A stretch of 64,000 nucleotides of DNA from Pelagimonas sp017744045 (GCF_017744045.1 NZ_JAGHRD010000001.1); one strand, 5' to 3'. Shown: positions 24,534 through 33,587, counted from the first letter of the stretch. Program-made: numbers and translations. The notes: generated by a model not told the origin, from the sequence alone.

Positions 24534-26183
24534 TTACATATTGGGGTAGTTTGGCCCGTCGCCGCCCTGCGGAACCGTCCACGTGATATTCTGGCTTGGA
24601 TCCTTGATATCGCAGGTCTTGCAATGCACGCAGTTCTGGAAGTTGACCACGAATTTCGGCTCTTTGCCCTCTTCGCTCACAACTTCATAAACACCAGCCG
24701 GGCAATAACGCTGGGCGGGTTCGTCAAACTGGCGCAGGTTGACCGAGATCGGGATATTCTCGTCACTCAGTTTCAGATGCGCGGGCTGGCTTTCTTCGTG
24801 GTTGGTGAACGAGAAAGACACGTTGGTCAGGCGATCAAAGCTGAGCTTGCCATCCGGTTTCGGATAATCAATCGGCTTATGCGCGGCTGCGGAGCCGGTG
24901 CTTTCGGCGTCGTTCTTGCCGTGGCTCATGGTGCCAAACAGCGAAAAGCCCAGCGTGTTGGTCCACATGTCCAAGCCGCCCATCGCCAGCGAGGCGGTCA
25001 GGCCCCATTTGGACCACATGGGTTTGACATTGCGCACTTTCTTCAGGTCCTGACCAATAGCCCCGGTACGCACTTCAGTCTCGTAATCGGACAGCTCATC
25101 CCCCTGACGCTCGGCCTTGATCGCCTCATAGGCCGCCTCGGCGGCGGCTTTGCCTGACAGCATGGCGTTATGGTTGCCCTTGATGCGCGGCACGTTGACC
25201 ATGCCAACAGAACAGCCCAGCAGCGCCACACCCGGAGCCACCATTTTGCACATGGACTGATAGCCGCCCTCGGAAATGGCGCGCGCGCCGTAAGCCACGC
25301 GTTTGCCGCCCTCCAGCAGCTTGGCCACCATCGGATGATGCTTAAAGCGCTGGAATTCCATGTAGGGGTAAAGGTGCGGGTTTTGATAGTTCAGGTGAAC
25401 CACAAAGCCGACATAGACCTGATTGTTTTCAATGTGGTAGATGAAAGACCCACCACCGGCATTACTGTTCAGCGGCCAGCCCATTGTGTGGGTGACGGTG
25501 CCTTCTTTGTGCTTGGCCGGATCGATCTCCCAGATCTCTTTCATGCCAATGCCGAATTTCTGCGGCTCTTTGCCAGCCTGCAGGTCGTATTTGGCGATCA
25601 CTTCTTTCGAAAGCGAGCCGCGCACACCTTCGGCCAGGAAGACATATTTGCCCAGCAGTTCCATGCCGGGTTCGTAACCCGGGCCCTGACTGCCATCGGC
25701 CTCTTTGCCGAATTCCCCGGCGACAACGCCGCGCACTTCGCCATTTTCGCCATAGATCACTTCGGAACAGGCCATGCCCGGGAAGATTTCCACCCCCAGC
25801 GCTTCGGCCTGTTCAGCCATCCAGCGGCAGACATTGGCCATCGACACGATATAGTTGCCGTGATTGTTCATCAGCGGCGGCATGGGGAAGTTCGGAATGC
25901 GAACCTGACCGGCTTCACCCATCATGTAAAAGTTGTCTTCTTTCACAGGGGTGTTCAGCGGCGCGCCTTTTTCTTTCCAATCCGGGATCAGCGCATCAAG
26001 GCCACAGGGGTCTAGCACGGCACCGGACAGAATATGCGCGCCAACCTCTGACCCTTTTTCCAGCAGGACAACCTCCAGGTTTTCATCCAGCTGTTTCAGG
26101 CGAATGGCAGCAGACAGACCCGCAGGTCCGCCCCCTACGATCACCACATCATATTCCATCGACTCGCGCTGTACGTCGCTCAT
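24534..26183 (-). CDS. Electron-transfer flavoprotein:ubiquinone oxidoreductase
   Basis: Inner-membrane enzyme passing electrons from ETF (fatty-acid and amino-acid oxidation) to ubiquinone. It has 549 residues. FAD-binding VVIVGGGPAGLSAAIRL (about 13-29), quinone/FAD domains, and the C-terminal 4Fe-4S cluster loop with CPAGVYEV and FQNCVHCKTCDIKDPSQ (about 521-537). ATG 26183 follows GGGAGGACACCGGC; an in-frame start at 26213 is rejected. It fits with the acyl-CoA dehydrogenase at 38.8 kb, whose electrons would pass through ETF to this enzyme. Confidence 0.95.
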   Translation of the reverse strand: MSDVQRESMEYDVVIVGGGPAGLSAAIRLKQLDENLEVVLLEKGSEVGAHILSGAVLDPCGLDALIPDWKEKGAPLNTPVKEDNFYMMGEAGQVRIPNFPMPPLMNNHGNYIVSMANVCRWMAEQAEALGVEIFPGMACSEVIYGENGEVRGVVAGEFGKEADGSQGPGYEPGMELLGKYVFLAEGVRGSLSKEVIAKYDLQAGKEPQKFGIGMKEIWEIDPAKHKEGTVTHTMGWPLNSNAGGGSFIYHIENNQVYVGFVVHLNYQNPHLYPYMEFQRFKHHPMVAKLLEGGKRVAYGARAISEGGYQSMCKMVAPGVALLGCSVGMVNVPRIKGNHNAMLSGKAAAEAAYEAIKAERQGDELSDYETEVRTGAIGQDLKKVRNVKPMWSKWGLTASLAMGGLDMWTNTLGFSLFGTMSHGKNDAESTGSAAAHKPIDYPKPDGKLSFDRLTNVSFSFTNHEESQPAHLKLSDENIPISVNLRQFDEPAQRYCPAGVYEVVSEEGKEPKFVVNFQNCVHCKTCDIKDPSQNITWTVPQGGDGPNYPNM

Positions 26184-26392
26184 GCCGGTGTCCTCCCGGG
26201 TATTGGCTCTCATTTGTCAGAGGCATGCCTAGCGCGGCGGCGCAGCATTGGTCAATCGGAACACGGCGTCCGTTTTGACGATTGCGACAGAAAGTTAGCC
26301 AAATAAGCGCATTTTGTGAAATTTCGTTGCCCGGTGTTTCAGTCTGCGAAACGGATGGCGAATCAAATTCACGCGGGTAGGTGTGGAGGGAT

Positions 26393-26423
26393 TCGCGCGC
26401 CGCAGCATTGATACGGCGCGCGA
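26393..26423. terminator. GC-rich hairpin downstream of exported propeller gene
   Basis: 10-bp stem TCGCGCGCCG/CGGCGCGCGA with an 11-nt loop, about 20 bp past the stop of the minus-strand gene at 26443. No T-run follows on that strand, so termination is uncertain and it may only protect the 3' end. The remaining gap to 26183 shows nothing recognisable. Confidence 0.4.
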
Positions 26424-26442
26424 TTTGCCTGGGTTCAGGGCC

Positions 26443-27471
26443 TTAATAGACGCTGACAACCTGCGCTGACCCGCGATCAGCCGGAACCTTGATCAGGCGA
26501 TAGGCGTTGGTGGCGAAATACAGCGTCCCATCCTTGCCCTCGGTGATCGCTGTCACCCATTCCGCCGGACCACCCTGCAGGCGCTGAACGCTCAGCAACC
26601 CTTCGGCAGCGCCACCGCCCACGGGCACAAAGCGCAAGTCGGTGCCGCGGGTCAGGATGTAGGTCGTGCCTGCCTTGTCCAACATGGCTGAGTTGAAATG
26701 ATCCTTGCCCAGATCGATCAATTCGGCAGACCCGTCTGAACCGACAATGGCGCTGTCGAGATTGCTGCGCAGGATCAGCAGTTTGCCATCGACCATGTTC
26801 ACATCATGGGGAAAAGACACGCGATAATGGCTTTCGGCCTGGGTGAACTCGCCCAGGTCAAAATCGACCGCGATAACTTGCGAGACATAGCCATCAGTGC
26901 GCTGCTTGAAATCCGCCTTTTGCAGCTTGGTCATATCCGCCGGTTCGTCCTGTTTGACCTCATCGTCACTTTTTGAGGATTTGGTCAGGATCAGCGCCGA
27001 GCGCCCATCCGGGCCAAGCGCAAACATATCGGTCTTCATCTTGCCCAGGGCAATGCGCGCTGTCTGACTGCCGCTATCTGCAGCCACCAGGCGGATGGAG
27101 TCATCTTTCCAATGCTCATCCAGAATGGCCAAAGTGCCCTGTTCCGGGGCGTAAACCACCTCATCCGCATCCTCGGTGCGCCAGGCTTCGGACATATCGG
27201 CAGCATTATAGGCGATCAGACGTTTGTCATTGTCGCGCAGATACACCATCGATCCGTCATCGCTATGGATGATCTGACGCACCATTTGCGGCACATAGCG
27301 GCGGTCGGTGACTTCCATCGTGTCGGTCGCCACCGAATAGACCACGCGATTGGTGCCGCTCATCAAAACGGTTTTGCCATCCGGGGACACGCTGAGGCCT
27401 TCGATGCTTTGCGCCTGAGCACCGGCTGCAAATAGCAAAAGCCCCGCAAGGGCAGGTTTCAAATAGGTCAT
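26443..27471 (-). CDS. Exported beta-propeller-like protein of unknown function
   Basis: 342 residues with a Sec signal peptide (TYLKPALAGLLLFAAGAQAQ, cut after AQA). The body has repeated strand motifs such as LSVSPDGKTVLMSG, MFALGPDGRSALILT and ITEGKDGTLYFATNAYRLI, typical of WD40/YncE-like propellers. An acidic, Lys-rich insertion (SSKSDDEVKQDEPADMTKLQ) lies near 170. Probably periplasmic. No enzymatic motif is seen and no neighbour gives a function. ATG 27471 chosen because it opens the signal peptide. Confidence 0.8.
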   Translation of the reverse strand: MTYLKPALAGLLLFAAGAQAQSIEGLSVSPDGKTVLMSGTNRVVYSVATDTMEVTDRRYVPQMVRQIIHSDDGSMVYLRDNDKRLIAYNAADMSEAWRTEDADEVVYAPEQGTLAILDEHWKDDSIRLVAADSGSQTARIALGKMKTDMFALGPDGRSALILTKSSKSDDEVKQDEPADMTKLQKADFKQRTDGYVSQVIAVDFDLGEFTQAESHYRVSFPHDVNMVDGKLLILRSNLDSAIVGSDGSAELIDLGKDHFNSAMLDKAGTTYILTRGTDLRFVPVGGGAAEGLLSVQRLQGGPAEWVTAITEGKDGTLYFATNAYRLIKVPADRGSAQVVSVY

Positions 27472-27561
27472 GGCAATTCTCACATCTGGGTAATATTGCC
27501 CGCCAGCGTAGATTCTGGCGGGCACAAGTCAAATGTCAGTATTGACAGGCGACGCGTTAAC

Positions 27562-28857
27562 TTACTGAACGCACTGCCCATTTTTGTAATTGCCCACTTC
27601 GCGGATCACGGCGCTGTCGGGCACTTCCTTGCGATGCCCGCTAAGTTCCGATTGCAGCACCCGCACCAACAGGTCCTTGAGCTTGGACACCTGATAGCAA
27701 GCGATGTTGGGTTCCGCGTGGCTGTTGCCCACACCTGAATCATCGGTCAGGAACATATAGCGGCCATTGGACAGGACCGAGGCCTGACGCATCAGATATT
27801 CCGATTCCGGCCCAACGCCACTGGCCCCCAGGCCAAAGATCTGCACCCCTTGCCCGGCTGCAATCTGGGCCGCGCGGATATAGGCGAGTGAATCGCGTTT
27901 ATGGGGCGGGGCATCGGCGATGTGAAAGATGATCCGCTCCCCCTTGCCACGCCGCCAGTCAAGGTTGACCGCCGCTTGCATGGCGCGATCGGCCGCTTCG
28001 GGATAGTCGCCGCCACCATCCGCATCCAGCTTGCGCAGCCAGCTTTGCATCAGGCTCTTCTGACCGGTAAAACCGAAATTCTGCACCTCATAGGCATCGC
28101 CTTCGTCGCGATAGGCCACCAGACCATAGCGGATGTCGACACCCGGCGCGGCCCGGCGGGCCTGGCGCACGATCCCGGAAAACTCCTTGGTGAGCCAGTC
28201 CAGCTCATCGCCCATGCTGCCGGTTGTGTCAAAGACAAAGACCAGGTCGAGAAAGCGCGGCTCCCACCCCTTGGTCGCGGGCACGGTTACCTCGTTCCAA
28301 CCACCGGCATCGATGGTCTGGCGCAAGATCTCTTCGCCCTCTTCAAAGGCGCGCAGCTCAACCTTGTTTTGACGCCCCGTGCCCAGAGAGGCCGGGAAAA
28401 CCGTGACCCGCCCATCAACACCGGAATACCCCGTGTGGAACGGATCAGCGGCACCGGGTTTGCGCAGGTTATAGGACACACCCGGCGCAGGTTTGCCTGC
28501 CGCATCCAGCATTTGCACCTGAATCGGGGTCAGCAGATTGGCACGCGGCAGATCCAGCTCTTTCGCGGTTCGGTTCTGATAGCGTTTGAACGCAGCCAGA
28601 TTCAGCGTGTCGTCAATATCACCGGCGGTCACAACCCCACGGCGCGCCGATTTTACCCGCCCGGCGACCGGAGGCTCAAAGGCGATCATCGGCGAGACAG
28701 CCGGTTCAGCCATGTCCACCGCCGGTTCGACCATGACGTCACGTTCGCTTGAATCGCCGGGCGTGAAATCTGGCAGCAGCTCAGGATCAGCGCAGCCCGC
28801 AAGCAAGGCGCAGCTCATGACCCAAGCGATAAACCGCCCGTGTGTTCCCCTGTTCAA
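27562..28857 (-). CDS. von Willebrand factor A-domain lipoprotein
   Basis: About 431 residues. Lipobox ALLAGC near residue 20 marks an outer- or inner-membrane lipoprotein. The vWA domain (about 205-400) starts LVFVFDTTGSMGDELDW, where DTTGS supplies a MIDAS-like metal site (D-x-T/S-G-S), followed by RYGLVAYRDEGD and IIFHIADAPPHKRDS. The start is uncertain: TTG 28857 after GGAAGGCACG gives a normal signal sequence; GTG 28875 is an alternative. Two AATGTGC-N5-GCACATT palindromes lie between it and the divergent DUF6502 gene. Function unknown. Confidence 0.8.
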   Translation of the reverse strand: MNRGTHGRFIAWVMSCALLAGCADPELLPDFTPGDSSERDVMVEPAVDMAEPAVSPMIAFEPPVAGRVKSARRGVVTAGDIDDTLNLAAFKRYQNRTAKELDLPRANLLTPIQVQMLDAAGKPAPGVSYNLRKPGAADPFHTGYSGVDGRVTVFPASLGTGRQNKVELRAFEEGEEILRQTIDAGGWNEVTVPATKGWEPRFLDLVFVFDTTGSMGDELDWLTKEFSGIVRQARRAAPGVDIRYGLVAYRDEGDAYEVQNFGFTGQKSLMQSWLRKLDADGGGDYPEAADRAMQAAVNLDWRRGKGERIIFHIADAPPHKRDSLAYIRAAQIAAGQGVQIFGLGASGVGPESEYLMRQASVLSNGRYMFLTDDSGVGNSHAEPNIACYQVSKLKDLLVRVLQSELSGHRKEVPDSAVIREVGNYKNGQCVQ

Positions 28858-28883
28858 CGTGCCTTCCAAATCCACACCTCCAA

Positions 28884-28902
28884 AATGTGCTAATTGCACA
28901 TT
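28884..28902. promoter_or_regulatory. Operator-like palindrome, copy 1
   Basis: Perfect inverted repeat AATGTGC-N5-GCACATT (19 bp) just upstream of the von Willebrand lipoprotein gene. An identical pair of arms occurs 47 bp away at 28931-28949. The spacing and duplication strongly suggest dimer-binding sites of one regulator controlling both divergent genes. Confidence 0.7.
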
Positions 28903-28930
28903 AGGCAAAAATCTTGCACTTGGCAATACA

Positions 28931-28949
28931 AATGTGCAATCTGCACATT
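28931..28949. promoter_or_regulatory. Operator-like palindrome, copy 2
   Basis: Same AATGTGC-N5-GCACATT arms as copy 1, with a different 5-bp centre. It ends one base before the ATG at 28950, so a bound protein would block the start of the DUF6502 gene, or its transcript if the promoter overlaps. Confidence 0.7.
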
Positions 28950-29711
28950 ATGCCAGCCATGTTCGACTCAATCCTCGCCGCTTTGGCACGCCTTATGGTA
29001 GCACGCGCCGTGCCCTTTTCCGAGCTGTCAGAAAGATTAAAAGGGCATTATCTGCAGGCCGCGCAAGAGGCCGCGCGCCAGCAAGCCGGGGGAAAAATCA
29101 CCGATAGTCGTCTTTCTGTGCTGACCGGATTGCAGCGGCGCGACATCGCCCGCCTGCGCGCGTTCCAGCGAAAAGACCCGCGCCCAAATCCGCTAAGTCG
29201 GCTGGTATCCCTCTGGCAGTCTCATTCAGATTATAGTGAAAACGGGTTACCGAGGGCTTTACCACGAAACGGCCCCGCGCCCTCTTTTGAAACACTGGCG
29301 CGCGAAATTCGTCAGGACATTCATCCACGCACCATGCTGGACAGCTTGCAGGCCGCCGGTACGGTTGAGGTGGGCGACACCATCACTTTGGTCGAAACCG
29401 CCTATATCCCGCAAAGCGGCAGTGACGAACAACTGGCCTATCTGTCGGAAAACACCGGTGATCATCTCATGGCAGCCGTGGAAAACATCCACTCTGACGC
29501 GCCGCCGCATTTCGAAAGGGCGGTGCATTACACCGGCCTGACACCTGAACAACTCGCCGAGCTTGACGCCCAGTTTCGCAAAGGCCAAATGGACTTGCTC
29601 AACGGCTTGAACACCCGCGCAAGTGCGATGAAAACCACAGGCACCGGGCCAGGCCGTCTCCGTTTTCGGGCAGGGGCGTATTTCTATTCCAAGGATGAGG
29701 GCGACACATGA
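28950..29711 (+). CDS. DUF6502 family protein
   Basis: About 253 residues, of the DUF6502 family as I recognise it (DSRLSVLTGLQRRDIARL, then LSRLVSLWQSHSDY and SFETLAREIRQDIHPRTMLD). The N-terminal part looks like a winged helix (SRLSVLTGLQRRDIARL), so DNA binding is plausible and it may itself bind the flanking palindromes (inference). Start is either ATG 28950 or 28959; neither has a clear ribosome-binding site, so the message may be leaderless. The stop overlaps the next small lipoprotein gene (ATGA). Confidence 0.8.
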   Translation: MPAMFDSILAALARLMVARAVPFSELSERLKGHYLQAAQEAARQQAGGKITDSRLSVLTGLQRRDIARLRAFQRKDPRPNPLSRLVSLWQSHSDYSENGLPRALPRNGPAPSFETLAREIRQDIHPRTMLDSLQAAGTVEVGDTITLVETAYIPQSGSDEQLAYLSENTGDHLMAAVENIHSDAPPHFERAVHYTGLTPEQLAELDAQFRKGQMDLLNGLNTRASAMKTTGTGPGRLRFRAGAYFYSKDEGDT

Positions 29712-29887
29712 GCAAACCACTTCTGGTGATCCTGATTGCCCTCAGCGTGACCGCTTGCACCGCGCCTGAATTCTCCGCCCCCAGCCCGGAGACCGAAGCG
29801 GTCATCGAACCCGCAGCCTTGAAAACCAGCGATCCTTGCGACCCGGATGGCGACGGATTTGGCGGCACGGGCTGCCCCGAATTATAA
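29708..29887 (+). CDS. Small lipoprotein, 59 residues
   Basis: ATG at 29708 overlaps the DUF6502 stop (ATGA); TAA at 29885-29887. The N-terminus SKPLLVILIALSVTAC is a signal with lipobox SVTAC, so it is probably lipidated. The mature part is acidic and ends DPCDPDGDGFGGTGCPEL, a calcium-binding-like D-x-D-G-D-G loop between two cysteines. Translation is probably coupled to DUF6502. Function unknown. Confidence 0.75.
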   Translation: MSKPLLVILIALSVTACTAPEFSAPSPETEAVIEPAALKTSDPCDPDGDGFGGTGCPEL

Positions 29888-30035
29888 TCTAACGCTGCTT
29901 TCCGCCGCCTTTTGCTGGACATTGCCATTGCCCTGTTGCAATGCAGCCCTGCATACGCACATTGTGAGCTGATACGGGATCGGGCCCAAGGGACCGCCCG
30001 CCCCGCGAGAGTAATAAGAAGAACGGACACACCAG

Positions 30036-30506
30036 ATGGACAAGATCCCGATGACACGCGGCGGTTTCGACGCGCTGGAAACAGAATTGAAACAGCTCAA
30101 ATCCGAAGAGCGCCCCGCCATCATCCAGGCCATCGCCGAAGCGCGCGAATTGGGCGACCTCAAGGAAAACGCCGAATACCACTCCGCCCGCGAAAAGCAG
30201 GGCTTTATCGAAGGCCGCATCAAAGAGCTTGAGGGCGTGATTTCCCTGGCCGAGGTGATCGACCCCTCGACCCTTTCCGGCGCGATCAAATTTGGTGCCA
30301 CCGTGACCTTGGTCGACGAAGACACCGACGAAGAAAAGACCTGGCAGATCGTTGGCGAACACGAGGCCAATATCGAAGCGGGCCTGCTCAACGTGAAATC
30401 CCCGATTGCCCGCGGGTTGATCGGCAAGGAAGAAGGCGACAGCGTCGAGGTCCGCACCCCCGGCGGGGTGAAATCCTACGAAGTCCTCGAAGTTATCTTC
30501 AAGTAA
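30036..30506 (+). CDS. greA: Transcription elongation factor GreA
   Basis: Rescues backtracked RNA polymerase by stimulating transcript cleavage. It has 156 residues: N-terminal coiled coil (KIPMTRGGFDALETELKQLK to about 75) with acidic tip residues in ARELGDLKENAEYHSARE, then the C-terminal FKBP-like domain (from about 80) ending VKSYEVLEVIF. Length and order are standard. The next gene begins 9 bp downstream, so the two are likely co-transcribed. Confidence 0.97.
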   Translation: MDKIPMTRGGFDALETELKQLKSEERPAIIQAIAEARELGDLKENAEYHSAREKQGFIEGRIKELEGVISLAEVIDPSTLSGAIKFGATVTLVDEDTDEEKTWQIVGEHEANIEAGLLNVKSPIARGLIGKEEGDSVEVRTPGGVKSYEVLEVIFK

Positions 30507-30515
30507 GCGACAGCC

Positions 30516-31538
30516 ATGGCCGACCGTAAAGAAGCCCGCCCGACACCTCCCGGTCTCTACGACCGACAGGCGGTCAACGGGATCACATCGATTGAATGGG
30601 CGGCCTTGGCGGCGACCTTGGCATGGCTGCTGATCTCTGGCAGCTATTTCATGACCGGCGGGGCGAGCCCCAGCCAGACGCAGGGCCAATCCCAAGGCAT
30701 GGGCTTCCTGCTGACGGCCATGGTGATCATGATGCCGGTGGCGCTGATCTGGGTGGCGGCGATGACCATGCGCTCCACCCGTATCATGCGCGAAGAAAGC
30801 GCGCGATTGGCGGCGGCCATCGACGCTATTCGGCAGGCCTATGTCAATCAAGCGCAATCGGGCCGCAACGAGGCCCCGCATCCTGCCGTTCTCAAGCGGC
30901 TCGATGAAATTGCCAGCACGCAAAAGAACCAGGAAACCACCTTGGCCATGCTGGTGGGCATGCGTCAGGCCGATCCCAATGCCGTGCCACCCGCCCCTCA
31001 GGAGGCTCCGGTCGAAGAGGATCAGCCAGCCCTGTCGCTCGGCACCCCGGCCGAGGCCCATCGCCCGCCGCTTTCGAACGAAGATTTCATCCGCGCCCTG
31101 CATTTCCCCGAAACCGCCGATGACACCGAAGGTTTTGCCGCCCTGCGCCGCGCGCTCAAAGATCGCCAATCAGCGCAGCTGATCCAGGCCGCGCAGGATG
31201 TGCTGACCCTGATGTCTCAGGATGGCATCTATATGGATGATCTGCGTCCCGATCTCGCCCGCCCCGAGGTGTGGCGCGCCTTTGCCCAGGGCAAACGTGG
31301 CCGCGAAATCGCCGCTCTTGGCGGGGTGCGCGATCGCTCTTCACTGGCCCTCACAGCCGGTCGTATGAAGCAGGATCCGATCTTTCGCGACGCCGCACAT
31401 CACTTCCTGCGCCGCTTTGACCAAAGCATCGCCCTGTTCGAAAAATCCGCGACCGATGCCGATCTTCAGGACCTCGCGGGCACCCGCACCTCGCGCGCCT
31501 TCATGCTGTTGGGCCGCGTCGCGGGCACCTTTGACTAG
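30516..31538 (+). CDS. Two-TM membrane protein of unknown function
   Basis: 340 residues. Two transmembrane segments (about 26-47, SIEWAALAATLAWLLISGSYF; and 65-87, GFLLTAMVIMMPVALIWVAA), then a helical stretch (TRIMREESARLAAAIDAIRQ) and a proline-rich linker around 150-185. The C-terminal soluble domain (about 190-340) contains EDFIRALHFPETADD and ends RTSRAFMLLGRVAGTFD. I do not recognise the family beyond its appearance next to greA in related bacteria. The start lies 9 bp after greA. Confidence 0.8.
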   Translation: MADRKEARPTPPGLYDRQAVNGITSIEWAALAATLAWLLISGSYFMTGGASPSQTQGQSQGMGFLLTAMVIMMPVALIWVAAMTMRSTRIMREESARLAAAIDAIRQAYVNQAQSGRNEAPHPAVLKRLDEIASTQKNQETTLAMLVGMRQADPNAVPPAPQEAPVEEDQPALSLGTPAEAHRPPLSNEDFIRALHFPETADDTEGFAALRRALKDRQSAQLIQAAQDVLTLMSQDGIYMDDLRPDLARPEVWRAFAQGKRGREIAALGGVRDRSSLALTAGRMKQDPIFRDAAHHFLRRFDQSIALFEKSATDADLQDLAGTRTSRAFMLLGRVAGTFD

Positions 31539-31740
31539 GCTCTGTTGACAAAACTCAGACATCAACGGTTTCAGTCCAAAACTGCTTAGCTCTCCGAACT
31601 TGGCCGCAGGAATTCCCTTTCGGGACATTTCGTAGCGAAATGCCCTGCCGATCACCCAGATCGCTGCGGGAAAATCGCCTCATCAGGGCCAAAATGGATC
31701 TTGCGTTGATGATCTATGGCGAGTTTCCTCAGGCCCCAAC

Positions 31741-31808
31741 CCCCAGGTTTCTTTGGGCCAAAAATATCCCGGGGAGTCCCGAGCTTGCTCGGGGCGGGGC
31801 AGCGCCCC
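31741..31808 (+). repeat. Structured intergenic repeat, copy 2 (convergent gap)
   Basis: On the plus strand: core CCAGGTTTCTTTGGGCCAAA followed by AATATCCCGGGG, then hairpin CCCGAGC-TT-GCTCGGG, then hairpin GGGGC...GCCCC. Core matches copy 1 (21459-21531, minus strand) while the hairpins differ in sequence but keep position. The 279-bp gap around it also holds a small hairpin CATTTCG-TAG-CGAAATG near 31627; nothing else is recognised. Confidence 0.7.
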
Positions 31809-31817
31809 ATCCTGACC

Positions 31818-33587
31818 TCACAACCCAAAGCCGCCATAGGGATAAAAGCGCACCAGATCACCCTCTTCGATCTCGCGCCCCTCATCCCCCAGCTCGACCA
31901 GGCCTTCCGCCCAGCTTAGCCCCGACACGCGCCCGGACCCTTCCGATTTGAACACTTCCGCGCGACCATTGCGCATCCGCGCCCGCAGGAATTCCCGCCG
32001 CCCGGGCTTTTTACGCTTGTTGAACGCGGCTGGCAGATCAAAACCCTGCGGCTCCACCCATCCCGCCCCGGCCATTTTTGAACAAGACGGGCGGGCAAAG
32101 ATCAGGGTGCAGACGAATGCCGCCACCGGATTGCCCGGCAGGCCAAAAACGGGCACGCCGTTCCACACGCCCAAGGCCAAAGGCCGCCCCGGTTTCAACG
32201 CAATCCGCCACTCAGCCAAAGCCCCGCTTTCGCGCAGCAGCGCCGAAACATGATCCTCATCCCCGGCCGAGGCCCCGCCCGAAGTCAGGATCACATCGAC
32301 CCGTTCTGCCGCCGCATCCAGTTGCGCCCTCAACCCGTCGCGATCATCCTTGACCCGTCCTAGATCCACGGCCTCATAGCCAAACCGCGCGATGGCGCTC
32401 AGCAACATGGGCCGGTTGGCGTCAAATATCTGGCCCGGCCCGGCGGGCTCTCCGGGTTCCACCAACTCATCCCCCGTCGACAAGACGCCAACACGCAAGG
32501 GTTGAAAAACGTTCAGCTGGCCAAACCCAATAGCCGAGGCCAGCGCCAGATCCGCCGGGGTCAGCACCCGACCTTTGGGCAGGGCAACCTCGCCCTCGGC
32601 CACATCCTCACCCGCCTTGCGGGTATTGGCACCTTGTTTGATTGGCCCGTGAAAGGCGATTTGATCGGGGCCAATGGCGCAGTCTTCTTCCAGAACCACC
32701 GTATCAACCCCGTCAGGCAGGGCTGCGCCGGTCAGCACGCGAATGGCGGCCCCTTCTGGTACGCGTCCCTGATAGGGGATGCCCGCCGCCGCACGCCCGT
32801 CGATCAAGGGAAACTGCGCCTCTCCCTCTGGAACCCCACCAGAAAAACCATAGCCATCCACCGCCGTATTGGGCAGGGGAGGGTTTGACCGCTTGGCAAC
32901 CAGATCCTCGGCCAAAACACGGCCCGCCGCATCGGCCAAAGGAAGCTCTTCCTGACCCACGACCACCCGCAGCCGCTCCTTCAACTCGGCCAGGGCCTCA
33001 TCCACCGGCGTCCAGTTCACGCCGGGCGGCAGGGCAAAACAGTCATTCTTCAGCGGCGGAGGGCGCAACCCCGTCGCCTCGGGCGCGGGCCTGACCAGCA
33101 ACCCAACCTCGCGCAGGATGAAATCCGCAATCGCCCCAGTGTCATCTAAATCAAACACCGGTCGGTCCAGTTCCAAAGCCACATCCGCCGCCACCGCGCG
33201 GATGCTTGCATCACCCGGCGCGATCAACGCATGCCCTGCCTCTTGGCGAAAAGCTTCGATCTTGGGATGGGCCTCGCGTTTATAGCCTTCGATCAGCACC
33301 AGATCGACCTGGCTGAGCCGCGCCAACAGCTCGGCCAGCTTCGGCTCGGGCGTTTCGCGCAGCTCGGTCATCTGGGCGACCCGTTTGCCCGAGGCCAGCA
33401 TCACCTCATGCGCCCCGGCCGCGCGATGGCGATAACTGTCACGCCCCTTTTGGTCGACGTCAAAGGCATGATGGGCATGTTTCACCGTGCTGACGGTAAA
33501 TCCGCGCGCCGTGATCTCGGCAACCAAGCGTTCCATCAGCCCGGTCTTGCCCGCATTCTTCCATCCGGTGACGCCAAACACGTTCAT
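31818..33587 (-). CDS. Fused molybdopterin-guanine dinucleotide protein MobB and molybdopterin molybdenumtransferase MoeA
   Basis: 589 residues in one frame. N-terminal MobB-like GTPase (about 1-165): P-loop GVTGWKNAGKTGLMERL, then VSTVKHAHHAFDVDQKGRDS and DLVLIEGYKREAHPKIE. C-terminal MoeA (about 180-589): LPNTAVDGYGF, GVLSTGDELVEPG, LTSGGASAGDEDH and FGLPGNPVAAFVC. MoeA inserts molybdate into adenylated molybdopterin; MobB assists MGD formation. The fusion is common in Rhodobacterales as I recall. ATG 33587 overlaps the mobA stop (ATGA), so it is co-translated with mobA, likely serving formate dehydrogenase and other Mo enzymes. Confidence 0.93.
   Translation of the reverse strand: MNVFGVTGWKNAGKTGLMERLVAEITARGFTVSTVKHAHHAFDVDQKGRDSYRHRAAGAHEVMLASGKRVAQMTELRETPEPKLAELLARLSQVDLVLIEGYKREAHPKIEAFRQEAGHALIAPGDASIRAVAADVALELDRPVFDLDDTGAIADFILREVGLLVRPAPEATGLRPPPLKNDCFALPPGVNWTPVDEALAELKERLRVVVGQEELPLADAAGRVLAEDLVAKRSNPPLPNTAVDGYGFSGGVPEGEAQFPLIDGRAAAGIPYQGRVPEGAAIRVLTGAALPDGVDTVVLEEDCAIGPDQIAFHGPIKQGANTRKAGEDVAEGEVALPKGRVLTPADLALASAIGFGQLNVFQPLRVGVLSTGDELVEPGEPAGPGQIFDANRPMLLSAIARFGYEAVDLGRVKDDRDGLRAQLDAAAERVDVILTSGGASAGDEDHVSALLRESGALAEWRIALKPGRPLALGVWNGVPVFGLPGNPVAAFVCTLIFARPSCSKMAGAGWVEPQGFDLPAAFNKRKKPGRREFLRARMRNGRAEVFKSEGSGRVSGLSWAEGLVELGDEGREIEEGDLVRFYPYGGFGL

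Noticed and set aside
31540..31660. GGCTCTGTTGACAAAA resembling an insertion-sequence end
   Set aside because: Only one end is seen, with no transposase fragment or matching inverted copy, so an IS claim is not supported.
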